Shown here: one piece after another, positions 55,158 through 64,000 of the stretch
Position numbering within the stretch: the first letter of the stretch is position 1
How the letters are laid out: each line of letters opens with the position of its first letter
Source of the DNA: Limnothrix sp. CACIAM 69d
GTDB lineage: Bacteria; Cyanobacteriota; Cyanobacteriia; CACIAM-69d
Assembly: GCA_001913845.2 (NCBI GenBank)
Contig: MKGP02000003.1
Location: 124,001-188,000 of the forward strand
Reading direction: 5' to 3'
DNA: 64,000 bases
Position numbers and translations under genes: made by a program
Notes under the pieces: generated by a model
What the model saw: the letters and a program-made list of their open reading frames with translations, nothing else
What the model was told of the DNA's origin: nothing
Database searches by the model: none

Positions 55158-55889
55158 CTAGGGTTCAACCACAACGGTGGTTCCCATTTGCACTTTTTCA
55201 AATAGTTCTACAACATGCTCATTGCGCATCCGCACACAGCCATTGGAGGCGGCCCGCCCGATCGAGTTAACCGTGGGCGTGCCATGAAACCCAATGATGC
55301 CGTTGGATCGCTCCATGAACCCAATCCAGCGTAACCCCAGGGCGCTGTTAGGGCCGGGGTTAGTGACCTGGCCTGTCCAGGGATTGCGCCAGATGGGATT
55401 TTTCACCATTTGGAACACGCGATAGGTGCCGGTGGGGGTGGGGGTGGAAGGTTTCCCGATCGCCACTGGATAGCTGATCTCTACCCGATCGCCCCGATAG
55501 ACATAAACCCGCCGTTCCCGCAGTCGCAGCACCAGTTTCACGGGCAGTTCCGCTGGCGCTGCTGTGGGGGTAGGGGATGGATTGGGGGTTTGGGCTGGGG
55601 GTTGAGCCGGAGTTGAGCCGGGAGCTGTGTTCGGGTTGGCCGAGTCGGTGGGGATGTTGGCGGGAACCACCGTTGGAGCGGGTGAGGCGGCTTCCGGGGC
55701 CCGCCCGATCGAGCCATTTAGCTCATTGCCCTCGATGGCGATGGTTGGCGGAACGGGATTGGCCAAAGCCGGCAGCGGCCCAGCGCTTACCCAGGAGGCG
55801 GCCATCACCAGGCCCAAGGCCAATCCTCGATGGGTGTGCCGTTGCACCAATTGCCAAGCCCAAGGCAGAGTAGATCGAGTGTGCATCAT
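55158..55889 (-). CDS. L,D-transpeptidase (YkuD/ErfK type), second copy
   Basis: 243 aa. Signal peptide (about 1-43, ending PALA), a Pro/Ala/Thr-rich linker of about 70 residues, YkuD domain from VLRLRERRVYVYRGD to the end. Catalytic motif IGFHGTPTVNSIG then SNGCVRMRN with Cys218; here Asn replaces the His before Gly-Cys, a known variant of the motif. High similarity to the downstream copy indicates tandem duplication. Confidence 0.92.
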   Translation of the reverse strand: MMHTRSTLPWAWQLVQRHTHRGLALGLVMAASWVSAGPLPALANPVPPTIAIEGNELNGSIGRAPEAASPAPTVVPANIPTDSANPNTAPGSTPAQPPAQTPNPSPTPTAAPAELPVKLVLRLRERRVYVYRGDRVEISYPVAIGKPSTPTPTGTYRVFQMVKNPIWRNPWTGQVTNPGPNSALGLRWIGFMERSNGIIGFHGTPTVNSIGRAASNGCVRMRNEHVVELFEKVQMGTTVVVEP

Positions 55890-56052
55890 GAATTCCTAAC
55901 ACCAAATTTGACCCAATCCGGAAGGGGGTAGGCAGGCTTGCGGTGGATGAACCGAGGCTTGCAAAATCGCTCGCCATTTTAGCGCGGCCTCGGGAGCGGC
56001 CTGATCCCGATCGAATCTTGTTGTTCCTGCGTCCGCGAATTCCGAGGCGATC

Positions 56053-56214
56053 TGAGGGCATGTCTCAAAACTCAAAACTGCTACCTTGCAGATCTCATCA
56101 GCCGACGCAGACAAGGGGCTTCAGCCCCTTGCCCCCGCGATAACTAGGGCTTTGCCTTACCCCCGCGATGACTAGGGCTTTGTCAGTTCCCCAGGTTACT
56201 GCTCAAACATCCTC
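56053..56214. repeat. Diverged copy of the AGAGGATGTC palindromic element with a 28-bp internal duplication
   Basis: Left end near GAGGGCATGTCTCAAAAC, core CAAGGGGCTTCAGCCCCTTG at 56112-56131, right end CTCAAACATCCTCA. CCCCCGCGATAACTAGGGCT recurs 28 bp later with one mismatch (56132 and 56160); removing it restores 134 bp. It lies in the 368-bp gap 55890-56257, which holds no gene. Confidence 0.85.
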
Positions 56215-56257
56215 AGCAGGCAATTGGGGGCGATCGGTGAATTCTCCCCTATGGTCA

Positions 56258-57382
56258 TTAACCAAACAACTTGAGCCACATCGGGATGGCCAGCAAAACC
56301 AGCACGGTGGTGAGGGCGATGCTGGTGGCAATCATGGAGCGATCGAGGTCGTATTCTTCCGCCAAAATCAGGCAAGCAAAGGCTGTGGGCATTCCAGACA
56401 TCAACACCAGTCCCAGGCGTAATTGCGGATCAATTCCAATCATGATTGCCCCCAATCCCAACAGGGCCGGCACGGCGATGGTTTTGAGCAAGGCCGGCAC
56501 GGCCGCCACCCGCAAACAGTCCCACCCTTTCAGTTGACTGAGCCGAATGCCCATCAACACAAACGCCGTGGGAATCACCAGCCCCACGGAGCCATGGGAC
56601 AGGGTTTCGATCCAGGGGGGCAGGGCGATCGGTTGGCTGGCCACCCCGAACCCAAATCCCCAAAGAGAGGGCACGGCGGCCATGGTTTTGACTTGGCCCC
56701 AAAGGCTGCGATCGCCCCCGGTGGTGCCAAAGGTGCTGGCCACCCACACCCCGAGGCCATAGGTTCCCATCACGTTTTGGGACACCGCGTAAAACGCCGG
56801 AAATCCCGCTGAGCTAGCATCCAAAAACAAGGGGGCGATCGCCAAACCCACAAACCCCGCGTTCCCCAGCATGGCGGAGAGAATATAGCTCCCTCGGGCG
56901 GCGGGTTCTGTCCACCAAGGAGCTGTTTCCGGGGCCTGGGCCGGATCGATCGCGAGATTTGCCCCGCAATCTGCCCCGAGATTTGCCTCCAGATTCGTCA
57001 CCATCGGGGCCAGGACGGGCGAGGTACTGAAGGCGATCGCCGTTGCGAATTTTCCGAAGCCATACCGCCCCCAAAGGCCCCCCGCCGGGCGATCGGGCGA
57101 CATGTCAACGCGCAGACCGCTCCTCATTAGGTAATGCAACGAAGCCAAGCTCAGTAAGGCTCCCAATACCACCGCGAGAGCCGCACCGGCCGGAGCCAGG
57201 CCCATTTGGCCTGAAAAGTTGGTATGGCGAGCGAGGGAAAAGACTTCGAGGGGCACACCGACCCAATAGAGCGATCGCCCGACCAGTCGCGGCCAAGAAT
57301 GGGGTAACCAGGGCCCCAACAAAAGTCCCAACCCTGTCCAAATCAACAGTGGTGTGTAGGCATGTAGAAGTACTTCGGCCAT
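56258..57382 (-). CDS. AEC (auxin efflux carrier) family transporter
   Basis: 374-aa inner-membrane protein with about ten TM helices in two blocks: 5-55 and 70-125, then 165-374 (for example ILSAMLGNAGFVGLAIAPLF and SVGLVIPTAFVLMGIRLSQL). The second half contains the gate-like FYAVSQNVMGTYGLGVW segment of AEC carriers. Substrates in bacteria are organic acids or amino acids; none can be inferred here. The central loop (about 125-160) is hydrophilic and variable. Confidence 0.85.
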   Translation of the reverse strand: MAEVLLHAYTPLLIWTGLGLLLGPWLPHSWPRLVGRSLYWVGVPLEVFSLARHTNFSGQMGLAPAGAALAVVLGALLSLASLHYLMRSGLRVDMSPDRPAGGLWGRYGFGKFATAIAFSTSPVLAPMVTNLEANLGADCGANLAIDPAQAPETAPWWTEPAARGSYILSAMLGNAGFVGLAIAPLFLDASSAGFPAFYAVSQNVMGTYGLGVWVASTFGTTGGDRSLWGQVKTMAAVPSLWGFGFGVASQPIALPPWIETLSHGSVGLVIPTAFVLMGIRLSQLKGWDCLRVAAVPALLKTIAVPALLGLGAIMIGIDPQLRLGLVLMSGMPTAFACLILAEEYDLDRSMIATSIALTTVLVLLAIPMWLKLFG

Positions 57383-57497
57383 ACGGGACTGCGCGATCGC
57401 CGTAGGCCAGCCCGGTGCAGGGACGGTGATTTGGGTTTAGGGCCCAAGGCCGATCGACCCGCTCAGCAAGCTGGCGTTTAACCATGGGTTAACCCAA

Positions 57498-59879
57498 TTA
57501 TCGAAGCACTTTAACATCACGTAGATACCAGCGACCGTCCTTGCGCTGGGCCTCGTAGCGCACTCGCAGCACTTCATTGTAGGAACCGGCCCGATCGGGC
57601 TTGCCATTTTTGAACAGTTTGGCCACTTCCCGCACCTCAGCGGTAATCTGCCCGCGATCGGGCTGGTCTGGCGTGGCTTTCACATCCTCCAGCTTCACCT
57701 GATGTTCGTATTCCCAGTGCAGTTTCTGGTTGAGGGCATCGCGCGATCGGGCCCGCCAAGTGCGCAACATCGGATCTGCCAAAATTTCCGTGAGGCGTTC
57801 TCCCTGGTGCTCGCGGCCCATGGCGGCGGCCTTGGCACTCAGCCAGGTTTGCACCAGTTGCTGGGCGGTTTCTGGGTTGAGGCCAGGGGCCGTGAGGGCG
57901 GTTTCCGGGTTGGGAACTGCGGGCGGCGGCGGAATTTCAATCACGGGCCGATCGAGCTGGACGATCGGTTGTTCGCCCTCCAGGTTGGGCCCCCCTTGGA
58001 AGGTTTCGCCCAGAGCTTGGAACACGCGCCAAATGAGGAACGAACCAAGGCCAATCACCATAATCCCGACCCCGATCGCGATCGGGAGTCGATCACCACT
58101 GCCACCCCGAGTCCGGGCGGGGCGATCGGAGCGCTGACGGCTGCGACCGGGGCGATCGGCCCCACCAGGGGGGAGCGGCGGCGCGGCTCCCCCGCTTGAT
58201 CGCCCGCTGCTGCCCATGTTGCTGGTTCCAGTGCTGGCTCCCGTGGCCCGGCTGAGGGGAATCACGTTATTGGGCGGCGGCGCGGAACCCGGAGCCACAA
58301 AATCCGAAAAGGCCCGGGCAACCGTGCCGGATTCCTGGGCCGTTGGATCATGTTGGGTCGCTTGGGTTCCCAACTGTTCCGGCAAGGGCAGGGGGCGAAT
58401 GGTGCTGGCAGTGGGTTCGATCGGGTTGGCAGCCGAGGGTACGGGGGTGGGCCGTTGCCAGGGAAACTGGGGCATGTCGATCGACCGGCGATCGCCCAAT
58501 TCGGCCAGGGCCGCCAAGGTGCGGTTTGATCCCCGGTTCGCTGTCATCGGGGTGGCGGCTTTCACGGAAGCGCGATCGGGCACCACCGTCCATTCATTCT
58601 CCGGTGGCTCCCCTTCCGGCAAGGCTTCCAGATAGCTTTGCACCGAAGCATCTGCGAAATATTCCTTGAGGGAAACACCCCCTTGCACCAAATCCCGAAA
58701 ATGGGGAAACACCTCATGGCGTAACCAATGTTCCGTGTAGGCACAGAGGCCCGGCAACAAATCCGGCGCACCGGCCGACTGCTGACGAATCAGGGCGATC
58801 GCTTCCTGTTCTTGGCTTTGGCTCAGGTGGCGCGTGGCTTCCTCGGGCCGTCCCAGCAGCAAGGCACAAACCGCCTGCTCCAAGAACACATCCTGACGAT
58901 TGCCCAACCGACGCAACAGCACGCTCGCTTGCCGCACAAAGGCCGGCTGCCGTTGCCCAAATCCCCGGGCGATCGCCGCATAGGCCGTCAGGAAGGTGGC
59001 CACCGCTGAGGGGCGCTTGGCCTCCGCCTCAAACAGGGCGAGCTGCTCTTCCGTGGTCAAATACACCCGCAGTTGTTGCACAAAACGCAGAAAGTCCTCA
59101 ACGCCCAAGCCCGATCGATCATCTCCTTGACCATCAATGCCTTCGCGTTCTTTCAACATGCTGCGCAACAACTGCAAGCCCTGGCGATGTTGCACGCTGT
59201 TTTCGTCCGGATGGGCCAACAGCTCCAAAATGCGATAGGGCCGCAGTTTGTACAAATCCGCCTGAATTTCGCCCCGCAAACTGGCAAACAACCCATGGTG
59301 CAACAGCAATTCCTGGGCAATCTTGAGGGAGGTGGCGGCCGGTTCTGCCTGCCCTTGGTGCCACTGTTCACGGCCCAACTCTAGGTAGGCCAACACCACG
59401 GTCAGCAGAATATCTGCCAAGGCCAATTGCGGTTCACCAAAGCGGCCCGCCTCGATCGTGCCTGGATTGCTCAGGTGTGGATAGCCCAGCTCCAGCACCA
59501 GTTCATATTCCCCCAGTTCCTGGAGCAGCAGCAGCGCCCCCACAAACTGGCGCTCATCGAGATCCAGCATGGGGGTTTCGGCGCGATCGGCCGGCGGCTT
59601 CGCCCGGCGACGGCCTTGAGCATCCAGCAACGGCGGAGCCGAACCACCCCCACCGGCCAAAAAGGTTTCATCATAGGCCTGCCGGCTGGCGGCCTGACTC
59701 AGTTGGCGATAGGCCTCATCGATTAACTGCTGCCGCAGGGTAATGGCGGCCTGGGAATATTCCGGGCGCGGCAGTTGGTCACTCCGCTGGCGATAGGCCT
59801 GTTGCAGTTGCGGGGTGGTGGCCTGGATCGGCAAGCCCAAGATTCGGTAATAGTCTAGGGGGATCAGCACAACTGCCAC
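57498..59879 (-). CDS. ftn2: Cell division protein Ftn2/ZipN (ARC6 homologue)
   Basis: 793-aa membrane protein that tethers and organises FtsZ at the division site in cyanobacteria. N-terminal J-like domain (about 5-72: PLDYYRILGLPIQATTPQLQ, QLIDEAYRQLSQAASRQAYDE), a long helical region (105-430), a Pro/Ser-rich linker (450-590), one TM helix (about 597-619, AIGVGIMVIGLGSFLIW) and a C-terminal IMS domain (656-793) beginning PETAQQLVQTWLSAKAAAMG. The order matches Ftn2/ZipN/ARC6. The J-like domain lacks the HPD triad, as in this family. Confidence 0.93.
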   Translation of the reverse strand: MAVVLIPLDYYRILGLPIQATTPQLQQAYRQRSDQLPRPEYSQAAITLRQQLIDEAYRQLSQAASRQAYDETFLAGGGGSAPPLLDAQGRRRAKPPADRAETPMLDLDERQFVGALLLLQELGEYELVLELGYPHLSNPGTIEAGRFGEPQLALADILLTVVLAYLELGREQWHQGQAEPAATSLKIAQELLLHHGLFASLRGEIQADLYKLRPYRILELLAHPDENSVQHRQGLQLLRSMLKEREGIDGQGDDRSGLGVEDFLRFVQQLRVYLTTEEQLALFEAEAKRPSAVATFLTAYAAIARGFGQRQPAFVRQASVLLRRLGNRQDVFLEQAVCALLLGRPEEATRHLSQSQEQEAIALIRQQSAGAPDLLPGLCAYTEHWLRHEVFPHFRDLVQGGVSLKEYFADASVQSYLEALPEGEPPENEWTVVPDRASVKAATPMTANRGSNRTLAALAELGDRRSIDMPQFPWQRPTPVPSAANPIEPTASTIRPLPLPEQLGTQATQHDPTAQESGTVARAFSDFVAPGSAPPPNNVIPLSRATGASTGTSNMGSSGRSSGGAAPPLPPGGADRPGRSRQRSDRPARTRGGSGDRLPIAIGVGIMVIGLGSFLIWRVFQALGETFQGGPNLEGEQPIVQLDRPVIEIPPPPAVPNPETALTAPGLNPETAQQLVQTWLSAKAAAMGREHQGERLTEILADPMLRTWRARSRDALNQKLHWEYEHQVKLEDVKATPDQPDRGQITAEVREVAKLFKNGKPDRAGSYNEVLRVRYEAQRKDGRWYLRDVKVLR

Positions 59880-60294
59880 CCTCGCGGTCTAACAACAACA
59901 ATCAATCGATACCACATTATTTTGCGAACTGACGGCCTTTTGGGGTCTGGATGGAACGGACAAGGGGGGGTTGAACGGTTCTGGTTTGACGATTTCAGCG
60001 CAGTTGCCTGCAATGTCGGCCCAATCTCGAGCGGGCCTCGCAAGATCATCCCGATCGTTCCATAAGGATTCAGAACAACTAGGCGTTATTGGGGCCACTC
60101 AATTGGCCGGTCAATCGGCGATCGATCAGACGATTCAGGCGAGCCATCGGTCATCAATTAGGCGATCGACCTTGGACAACAAAACCCTGCATTTCGCTTT
60201 TCAATAGTCTAGACAGCGTAGCCGTTGATGCCCGTTTCGGGGATATTCTGTTCATTCAAGGCTTCCGGATTCGCTATGGGCAAACGGCACTCGT
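59880..60294. other. Divergent promoter region
   Basis: 415 bp between ftn2 and the DUF1574 gene. No domain-bearing frame, repeat or RNA is recognised. CGATCG sites cluster around 60050-60170. Confidence 0.4.
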
Positions 60295-63200
60295 ATGCTA
60301 GCCTTTGCGACAAGTATGGGAGATGTAATGGGACCCGTGGACTCGCCACCGTTAAATCTTGCACCGGAGGCCCTCGATAACTGGGTGATGCGGGTTTTGA
60401 ACTGGCCAGGCCTGCAAGTGCAAGTGCGCCTAGCGGGAACCCATTTGCACGTGCTTTGCGAAGGGTTGACCTGTCCCGATGCGGCGGTTTTGGAAGCCCG
60501 GTTTCGCCAAGGCCTGACCCGATCGCCCCTGCATCAGTTGCCCTGGGAAACCTTGCCCCGGCTGGTGTTGCTCTATGGTCGGCAACTGGGCCAAACCAAG
60601 CCGGCCTGGACACGCTACGTGGTGCTGGAGCCTTCCATGATGGCCACCGCTCCCACCGCAGCCCCAATGCCGACTGTTGCCGATGTGATGCAGGCTGCGG
60701 ATGCTTCGGAGGAATTTGCGGCCCTGCCGTTGCCAGCGACCTCAACACCCGGTGCGCCGCCCATCCAAGCCGCTTGGGCCGGTTTGGCCCAGCGGGCCGC
60801 CCAGCAGGTGGGTGAAACCCTGAAGCGATCGGGCATTCAAGCCAAGGTGACGGTCAAAATCACCCCCAGCCCCCGGGTGATTCAGGGAGAGCCGAACGGG
60901 GCTACGGGCCATCGCCTTTGGGCCATTTGCCAGGTGACGGAACCGGTGGATTGGGTTCCCCAGGGGCCGGCCATGGCCCTGGCCTTGCGGGAACTGAACC
61001 TAGATGGCTTCCGGGATGGCTATGTGTTGGGGCAAGCGGTTGCGGAACCGGAACCCAATTGGATTTTGCGGGTGAACCTGACGGCTCCTCGCCAAATGTT
61101 GTTTGATTGGGCCCGTTGGGGGGATGTGCAGGCCCTCTCGCACTTGCTCGATCGCACCTTGGGCAGTCGTTTGGCCCAATCCGTGTCGGCGGTATTGGAA
61201 GAATCCACGCTGCATGTGTTTGCGAAGCTTCAAGAATCGGCTCTGGCCACGCCCCTGGAGGTGATTAACACCGTTTCCACCCTGGTACGGGCGATCGCCC
61301 CGCAGGGCATCCATTCCTTGGTGCTCTATGGCTGTCCCGATCGCCCGGAAGCCACACCCCAGTGGGTGGAATGGATGGATTTGCCAGCGGCCAGCCGATC
61401 GGACTTGGCCGAGTCCACCCTCACCCTGGCCCAAAGCGATGATCACGCGGCCCAGGTGTTCTTGCTAGAGCGGCTGATTAATCCGCATTTGGATCAATGG
61501 ATGGCTTCCGGAGGGCTGCGGGTGCAGCTCTGTCGGCGGGGCGACTTGCTACATGTGATGTTGGATGGGCCCCGTTGCCCCGAGCAGACCACCGTAACGA
61601 CCGCCGTGGCTAAGCTGATCCATGATCTGCAAGTGCCGGGTCTGTCCGGGGTGCGGATTTATGGCCGGGCAGCCGGTAGCAAACAGCCCCAATGGCAATT
61701 TGCCGAAGATTTCACCGCCCGCTCCGGTCGCCTCAGTTCCCATGATGCGGTGCCGGATTTTGTGGGTGCGGAAGCGGCCGCGGCCCGGGCGGCCGAAGCC
61801 ACGGCCACTGACTCCAATTCGCGCCATGACCCCGATGGGGCCCAATCCCCAGCCTTTGATCCAGAGCTGGATCAGCCCATTGAGCAGGAATCGTTGCCGC
61901 CCCTGTCGTTGCCCAGTGCGGGGCGATCGGGCTGGTCTTGGTCTCAGTTCCGGGAACGGGCTTGGTTGGAAGCGCGATCGACTCTCACGGCCACGGGCAT
62001 TTGGACCACGGACGCGGAACCACCCGAGTCAGCCACCGCCCATCCCAACACCCGCACTCGGGTTTGGTATTCTGATCGCCCGGAACCGGCCCCATGGCTC
62101 CCTCTCCTCAGCGCCGGGGCGATCGGGTGCAGCCTCGTTGTGGGATTGGATTGGATCGCTGCCCGGCCCGAGTGGGCCCTGTCTTCGGCCGCCCAAGCCC
62201 GTCGTTCCGCCTCGGCCCTGCTGAACCTCTCCAGCGGCCCGGCCGAGGCGGCGGAGGTGCTCCCGGAACCACCCCAGTTTCCTAGTTTCAATAGCCCCCA
62301 GTTCGATCGGCAGCTTCTGCTCTATCAGCAGTTTGTGCTGCGGGAAGGTGTGCCCGATGTCTTGGTGGTGGGCAGTTCCCGGGCCCTGCGCGGCATCGAC
62401 CCCGCCCGCCTGCGCGATCAGTTGGCTCGCCATGGCCATCCCAAGCTCAAAATCTTTAACTTTGGGATCAATGGGGCCACCGCTAAGGTGGTACAGGCGA
62501 TCGTGCAGGGGATTTTGCCGCCGGAGCAATTGCCCAAGCTCATTCTCTGGGCCGATGGTACTCGCGCCTTTAACAGCGGGCGGGCCGATGCCACCTACCA
62601 AGCCATGGCCGCCTCGCCCGCTTACCGGGCCCTACAGCAGGGGAAATTTCCGCGCCCTGTCAGCCCGCTGGTCAGTGCCCCGAGCGGGGCCACACCCCCG
62701 CCACCGGAGCTGCCCGATCGCCCCAGTAGCCTCACCAGCACCCGCGAAGCTCCGGCCCTGCTGCGTCAATCTTGGCTAGGTTCCACCGTCGAAACCATTC
62801 CCACCCCCGAAGATGTGGAAGCCTGGTTGCAGGAGCGCACCACGGGACTATCCCAGGTACATAGCCGCCGTGATAGTCTCAAGGCCACCCTGCGCGATCG
62901 GTGGCAAGGGTGGGATCTATTTGCGTTATTGGGTGCTCGCGAGACCCTCCGTCGGGGTCTCAGCCCTGCCCTGCCCGATTTGGTGCAGGGGGCCCGGGCC
63001 CACTTGGGGAAAGTGGCAGCCACGGCCGGTGCAGGGCGTGATGGGGTAGTGGATTTACACGGCTTCTTACCCCTGTCTGTCAAGTTTGATCCGGCTACGT
63101 ACTATCAAACCTACCCACGGGTTCCGGGGGATTTTGATAGCGATTACCGTAGTTTTTCCTTGGGGGGCGAGCAGTTTGATGCGCTGGCGGGAATTCTGCA

Positions 63201-63462
63201 ATATGCCCAACAGCAAGGAGTAAAGGTGGCTTTTGTGAATGTGCCCTTGACGGATGATTATTTAGATCGACCCCGATCGGCCTATGAGCAAAAGTTTCAC
63301 CAATTCATGAACTCACAGCCGTTGTTGTACCTCAATCTTTCGCGGCTTTGGGTGAATAAGTATGATCGATTTTCGGATCCAAGCCACCTCAATCGCTACG
63401 GTGCCCAGGCCCTAACAGATGCGATCGCCCAGCAGAAAACCATTCCTTGGCCAAGCCCCTAG
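60295..63462 (+). CDS. DUF1574 protein with N-terminal repeats and SGNH-like C-terminus
   Basis: 1055 aa. The first 470 residues contain at least three copies of a module of about 100 residues of the form LHV-x-P-(helix)-LYGR-x-P-W (around 55-105, 290-360 and 400-470). A Pro/Asp-rich linker follows, then one hydrophobic segment (about 600-622). The C-terminal domain (660-1055) has VLVVGSSRALRGIDP with Ser694, FNFGINGATAKV, and DPSHLNRYG (Asp1028, His1031), the Ser-Gly-Asn-His arrangement of AlgX/DltD-like acyltransferases and DUF1574. A role in modifying a surface polymer is plausible but unproven. Three ATGs at 60295, 60316 and 60328 compete; the first is used here. Confidence 0.82.
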   Translation: MLAFATSMGDVMGPVDSPPLNLAPEALDNWVMRVLNWPGLQVQVRLAGTHLHVLCEGLTCPDAAVLEARFRQGLTRSPLHQLPWETLPRLVLLYGRQLGQTKPAWTRYVVLEPSMMATAPTAAPMPTVADVMQAADASEEFAALPLPATSTPGAPPIQAAWAGLAQRAAQQVGETLKRSGIQAKVTVKITPSPRVIQGEPNGATGHRLWAICQVTEPVDWVPQGPAMALALRELNLDGFRDGYVLGQAVAEPEPNWILRVNLTAPRQMLFDWARWGDVQALSHLLDRTLGSRLAQSVSAVLEESTLHVFAKLQESALATPLEVINTVSTLVRAIAPQGIHSLVLYGCPDRPEATPQWVEWMDLPAASRSDLAESTLTLAQSDDHAAQVFLLERLINPHLDQWMASGGLRVQLCRRGDLLHVMLDGPRCPEQTTVTTAVAKLIHDLQVPGLSGVRIYGRAAGSKQPQWQFAEDFTARSGRLSSHDAVPDFVGAEAAAARAAEATATDSNSRHDPDGAQSPAFDPELDQPIEQESLPPLSLPSAGRSGWSWSQFRERAWLEARSTLTATGIWTTDAEPPESATAHPNTRTRVWYSDRPEPAPWLPLLSAGAIGCSLVVGLDWIAARPEWALSSAAQARRSASALLNLSSGPAEAAEVLPEPPQFPSFNSPQFDRQLLLYQQFVLREGVPDVLVVGSSRALRGIDPARLRDQLARHGHPKLKIFNFGINGATAKVVQAIVQGILPPEQLPKLILWADGTRAFNSGRADATYQAMAASPAYRALQQGKFPRPVSPLVSAPSGATPPPPELPDRPSSLTSTREAPALLRQSWLGSTVETIPTPEDVEAWLQERTTGLSQVHSRRDSLKATLRDRWQGWDLFALLGARETLRRGLSPALPDLVQGARAHLGKVAATAGAGRDGVVDLHGFLPLSVKFDPATYYQTYPRVPGDFDSDYRSFSLGGEQFDALAGILQYAQQQGVKVAFVNVPLTDDYLDRPRSAYEQKFHQFMNSQPLLYLNLSRLWVNKYDRFSDPSHLNRYGAQALTDAIAQQKTIPWPSP

Positions 63463-63860
63463 AGGGTGAAACCTCAGGGACTCAGAATAACTCTCCGGGG
63501 TACGATCGCAAATGTTTGTATAACCAATCAATCTCTCCCATGGGAAAAGACCGGTTGGATGGATGCCTCCCAGCATGATCAAAGCTCCGTTACGGTTGCG
63601 CTAGGGCTGGATCCCTTGCGCTTGATTGGCTGAATTCACCAAATTAGCTAAATTAACTGAATTGCTTTGACTGGCGGAAAACCGGCGGTGGGGCAATTTC
63701 AACCCATCGGTGGCGAATTATTCCTCCTCGGTCTAACAATAAAGGGGGTTGCAAAGGGATGTTGGGTGGGGAGCTGGCCCTTTGCGGTTAGGCTGAATTC
63801 TTGATTTGATTGGTTCCGTTTTGTGTTTGCGCCTCTGCTCCTTTGGGTTGCGCCATCGTC
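63463..63860. other. Intergenic region near the window end
   Basis: No gene is visible. Around 63630-63670 short repeats of the form AATTNACYRAATT occur about every 12-13 bp, reminiscent of the other degenerate arrays but too few to define. Confidence 0.35.
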
Positions 63861-64000
63861 ATGACTTTTGCTGGCACTGGCAGTTTTTTGGCATCGTTAA
63901 CGCGACCCGATCGGGTGGGCTTGCTCACCCAACGGGTTCAGGATCTTCCGGTTGCGGAATTTGTTTGCCTCCTGGACTTCATCACAGCGGAGTTTCAGCA
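63861..64000 (+). CDS. Partial gene cut by the window end
   Basis: Open frame from ATG 63861 (or an upstream in-frame TTG at 63810) to the last base, 46 codons. It encodes a hydrophilic-to-mixed sequence (TRPDRVGLLTQRVQDL, then PVAEFVCLLDFITAEFQ) that looks protein-like but is too short to assign. Confidence 0.5.
   Translation, partial: MTFAGTGSFLASLTRPDRVGLLTQRVQDLPVAEFVCLLDFITAEFQ

Overview
The window looks like chromosomal DNA of a GC-rich (about 55%) filamentous-type cyanobacterium. The octamer GCGATCGC and its core CGATCG (HIP1-type sites) occur throughout. The gene content is also cyanobacterial: ndhD of the photosynthetic NDH-1 complex, a ChlH/BchH-CobN family chelatase subunit, a CpcS/CpeS-type bilin lyase, the cell-division protein Ftn2/ZipN, a short cyanobacterial rpoZ, fused hisIE and a DUF1574 protein. 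I cannot name the species from sequence alone.

Layout. 0.5-4 kb: a response-regulator/PAS/adenylate cyclase and bioF. 4.5-9 kb: gyrB facing a membrane histidine kinase. 9.3-12 kb: a BMP-type substrate-binding protein and a pyridine nucleotide-disulphide oxidoreductase. 12.4-16 kb: a methyltransferase, a HEAT-repeat protein, a phycobiliprotein lyase and a second, membrane-bound adenylate cyclase. 16.7-22.7 kb: a very large PAS/GAF/GGDEF protein, a holin-like membrane protein and rimO. 23-30.5 kb: a small unknown gene, an RTX-repeat protein, the large chelatase subunit and an alpha/beta hydrolase. 30.7-37.5 kb: two histidine kinases, an epimerase-like protein and hisIE. 37.8-43.7 kb: exbD, a GDYXXLXY/DUF2157 pair, a small single-membrane-span protein and ndhD. 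44-52.3 kb: a peptidoglycan-binding protein, a degenerate ADP-ribosylglycohydrolase-like protein, a PgpH-like HD phosphohydrolase and a GGDEF-EAL protein. 52.3-64 kb: a second RTX protein, a secreted unknown, rpoZ, two tandem L,D-transpeptidases, an AEC transporter, ftn2/zipN, a DUF1574 protein and a partial gene at the edge.

Signalling genes are dense: two class III cyclases, one diguanylate cyclase, one GGDEF-EAL protein, one probable c-di-AMP phosphodiesterase and three histidine kinases. The remaining genes are mainly housekeeping and envelope functions.

The most unusual content is between the genes. (1) A dispersed element of about 133 bp has 17-bp terminal inverted repeats (AGAGGATGTCTGAAAAG) and a 20-bp palindromic core (CAAGGGGCTTAAGCCCCTTG). 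It occurs about 13 times, intact or decayed. In five cases its terminus coincides with the stop codon of a gene. (2) Several intergenic regions are degenerate tandem arrays with strictly kept short periods: 11 bp (16 units upstream of the chelatase gene), 12 bp (16 units upstream of a histidine kinase), 14, 15, 16 and 24 bp. No CRISPR array, rRNA, tRNA, transposase gene or prophage was recognised.
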